NCBI RefSeq assembly: GCF_028368855.1
Contig: NZ_JAQNCY010000013.1
Span: forward strand, 54,356 to 118,355
Origin: Leisingera sp. SS27
GTDB taxonomy: Bacteria > Pseudomonadota > Alphaproteobacteria > Rhodobacterales > Rhodobacteraceae
DNA length: 64,000 nt
Reading direction: 5' to 3'
A program made the position numbers and the translations under genes. Below are positions 62,367 to 64,000 of the stretch, one piece after another (position 1 is the first letter of the stretch; every line of letters begins with the position of its first letter). The notes under the pieces are model-generated. The model ran no database searches and had not been told where the DNA came from. It saw nothing but the letters and a program-made list of their open reading frames with translations.

Positions 62367-62919
62367 CGCCCCGCCCCGCGGCAGCGTTATGGCCTTTCGG
62401 CCCTCGGCACCATCCGCCTGCTCTTTCTGACGAGATATACAGCGCAGCCAATTGAGGGAGGCCGCCGTTCGGCGGAATGACCAGGCCAAAGCAATGACGC
62501 GCAGTGTTGAAACAAGCCGGGTGACGGGTCATTCCAGTTCATGAAGGCGCTGACTGCATCCGTCACCTGCCTCACGCGCTTGTGTTTGTTTCACAGGTCT
62601 GTGCACAGCCGCCTGGCAGCCTGCAGATCTCGATGACATAGAACAAAAAGAAGTCCCCGGGAACGGCCTCAGCTGCTCCCGGGGTCCTTTCTGACCCATG
62701 GCACTCACTAACAGCGCCGCACTTCCCGCCTGCAGGAATACGCACAGGCGAGCCGGGCCAGACCGGCGCAAATCACAAAACTGGAACACATTAAAACCGC
62801 CGGTCCGGCACATCGGCTTAGCAGCCTCAGGCAATGCCAACGGCATCGGCCTGTGGATAAATCCTCGCACGGAATGGTTACCGGGAGGTTCACAGACTCG
62901 TGAACCCCGCGTTAAACAA
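62367..62919. other. 553-bp gap with no convincing gene
   Basis: No open frame here has codon use or homology typical of a gene. The visible structures are a terminator-like hairpin at 62655-62684 (see separate entry) and a GGTTCAC-agactc-GTGAACC stem at 62887-62906, 14 bp beyond the nadK stop. The region separates the amidase gene (+) from nadK (-). A small RNA on the minus strand ending at the hairpin is possible, but no promoter was clear. Confidence 0.5.
62643..62684 (-). terminator. Terminator-like hairpin downstream of nadK (minus strand)
   Basis: CCCCGGGA (62655-62662) and TCCCGGGG (62677-62684) form a perfect 8-bp stem. Read on the minus strand it is followed by ACTTCTTTTTG. It is ~235 bp beyond the nadK stop, so it would end either a long nadK 3' UTR or a separate small transcript. 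Confidence 0.6.
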
Positions 62920-63681
62920 TCATGTAAACTGTTCGGAGATCAGTCTTTCTTCCAGCCCATGGCCGGGATCGAACAGGATTTTATGGCGTATTTGCGTATC
63001 GGTGCGGATCTCAACCCAGTCGATGTCAGCGACCGAGATCGAGTCGGCGTCAGCCATCACCGGCCGCTTGTCCGCTTCCAGAACATCAAAGCGCACCATC
63101 GCATTGCTGGGCAAAAGCGCCCCGCGCCAGCGCCGCGGGCGGAAGGCTGCAATGGCTGTCAGTGCCAGCACATCGGAGCCGATCGGCAGGATCGGCCCAT
63201 GGGCAGAGTAGTTATAGGCGGTGGATCCGGCCGGGGTGGAAACCAGCGCGCCGTCGCAGACCAGCTCCTCCATCCGCATCCGCCCGTCCACCGAAATCCG
63301 GAGCCGCGCCGCCTGCGGGCCTGCCCGCAGCAGCGAAACCTCGTTGATCGCCAGCGCCTTGTGCACCTCGCCGCGGCGGTCCATCGCGGTCATCGACAGC
63401 GGGTTGATGATCTCCTGCACCGCTTCTTCGAGCCGTTCGATCAGCCCGTCCTCGCGGTATTCGTTCATCAGGAAGCCAACGGTGCCGCGGTTCATGCCAT
63501 AGACCGGCGCCGGATGGTCAACCATGGTATGAAGGGTGCGCAGCATGAACCCGTCGCCGCCAAGCGCCACGATCACCTGGGCCTCATCCGGCGGCACATG
63601 GCCGTAGCGGCGGCTCAATTCAGCCAGCGCATCCTGGGCCACATCAACGTCACTGGCCAGAAAGGCGATTCTCAAACTCAT
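62920..63681 (-). CDS. nadK: NAD kinase
   Basis: A 253-residue NAD kinase, which phosphorylates NAD to NADP. The diphosphate-binding motif is [16 protein letters not shown]; the second conserved block is [15 protein letters not shown], and the adenine/ribose block is [28 protein letters not shown] 63681 gives the usual start [11 protein letters not shown]; the frame is open 47 residues further but lacks homology. It is divergent from glyA. Confidence 0.94.
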   Translation of the reverse strand: MSLRIAFLASDVDVAQDALAELSRRYGHVPPDEAQVIVALGGDGFMLRTLHTMVDHPAPVYGMNRGTVGFLMNEYREDGLIERLEEAVQEIINPLSMTAMDRRGEVHKALAINEVSLLRAGPQAARLRISVDGRMRMEELVCDGALVSTPAGSTAYNYSAHGPILPIGSDVLALTAIAAFRPRRWRGALLPSNAMVRFDVLEADKRPVMADADSISVADIDWVEIRTDTQIRHKILFDPGHGLEERLISEQFT

Positions 63682-63850
63682 GAAACCTGTTTCCGGTATT
63701 AGGCATCTGGTTCCGAAACAATCACAGCTTTCCGCCGATGACCATAGTTGCCGTTCTGTCGCAGGGAAATGTCGCTTTACAGGCTTCCTGCGCAAGGAAG
63801 TTTCCGATAGGAAATCGCTCAATTCTGATCCCTACTCCAACGGAGCCACC

Positions 63851-64000
63851 ATGACTGAAGCGACCCGTGACACCGGCTTTTTCACCCAATCCCTCTCTGA
63901 GCGCGATCCTGAACTTTATGCCTCGATCACGGCGGAGCTGGGCCGCCAGCGCGACGAGATCGAGCTGATTGCGTCTGAGAACATCGTCTCCGCCGCAGTG
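63851..64000 (+). CDS. glyA: Serine hydroxymethyltransferase, 5' part
   Basis: The first 50 codons of glyA, cut by the window end. The sequence starts [20 protein letters not shown] and reaches the hallmark block [15 protein letters not shown] of the PLP enzyme that interconverts serine and glycine with one-carbon transfer to tetrahydrofolate. ATG 63851 has CGGAG just upstream. It is divergent from nadK, with a 169-bp intergenic region. Confidence 0.92.
   Translation, partial: MTEATRDTGFFTQSLSERDPELYASITAELGRQRDEIELIASENIVSAAV

Noticed and set aside
62529..62870. Minus-strand open frame in the amidase-nadK gap (113 codons)
   Set aside because: Codon use is atypical, no motif is seen, and it would cover the terminator-like hairpin.

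Overview
The window looks like chromosome from an alphaproteobacterium of the Rhodobacteraceae, probably the marine Roseobacter group (Leisingera/Phaeobacter/Ruegeria-like). This is inferred from the high GC content, the gene repertoire (PhoX, Mrp antiporter, NDH-SelD fusion, Hint_2 protein, GFA proteins, TPR-sulfotransferases) and the style of the intergenic palindromes. The DNA is densely coding, about 58 genes in short operons with many 1-4 bp stop/start overlaps. No tRNA, rRNA, CRISPR array, insertion sequence, integrase or prophage was seen. Both ends cut genes: a GlxA-type regulator on the left and glyA on the right.

Layout. 1-7 kb: end of an AraC/GlxA regulator, a persulfide-sensor-like ArsR repressor, a Tat-exported PhoX-family phosphatase, a DUF302 protein, then a thiamine-diphosphate enzyme overlapping a CaiB/BaiF CoA-transferase. 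7-13 kb: a TPR protein followed by opgC-opgG-opgH (periplasmic glucans). 13-14.6 kb (minus): rhodanese plus secreted esterase. 14.8-20.8 kb: complete mrpABCDEFG cation/proton antiporter with mrpA and mrpB fused. 20.8-24.1 kb: SelD fused to an NADH-dehydrogenase-like flavoprotein, convergent with mnmH; together they supply and use selenophosphate for tRNA 2-selenouridine. 24.2-29.4 kb: MarR regulator, SRAP/YedK, TPR-sulfotransferase, DUF1992, 5'-nucleotidase. 29.5-31.2 kb: DUF952-pyrD-ArsC-like operon. 31.3-33.6 kb (minus): two thioesterases and a MATE exporter.

33.7-42.9 kb is a fatty-acid beta-oxidation block: two paralogous MerR regulators, two acyl-CoA dehydrogenases with a small ribbon-helix-helix-like protein between them, a GST, thiolase, cupin and FadB-type protein, closed by a strong terminator. 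ACGT-type dyads precede the second MerR gene. 43-50.7 kb: Hint-domain protein, sulfotransferase, EamA transporter, acyl-CoA synthetase, an M48-like protein lacking its metal motif, a methyltransferase and a SPOR protein. 50.9-54.5 kb (minus): pyrimidine salvage operon cdd-deoA-deoB-upp. 54.6-64 kb: VOC-cupin fusion, malic enzyme MaeB, GFA protein, propionyl-CoA synthetase PrpE behind TTTGCAA-type operators, amidase, NAD kinase and the start of glyA.

The most unusual signals are non-coding: a five-hairpin intergenic element present twice (31245 and 60736) with stem-preserving sequence differences, a perfect 30-bp palindrome at 27714, a 181-bp inverted-repeat-bounded element at 38156, and operator-like dyads upstream of prpE, cdd and the second MerR gene. 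I did not find a clearly new multi-gene system. The coding content is mostly recognisable metabolism, with a few odd proteins (Cys-less Hint domain, pseudo-M48, VOC-cupin fusion).
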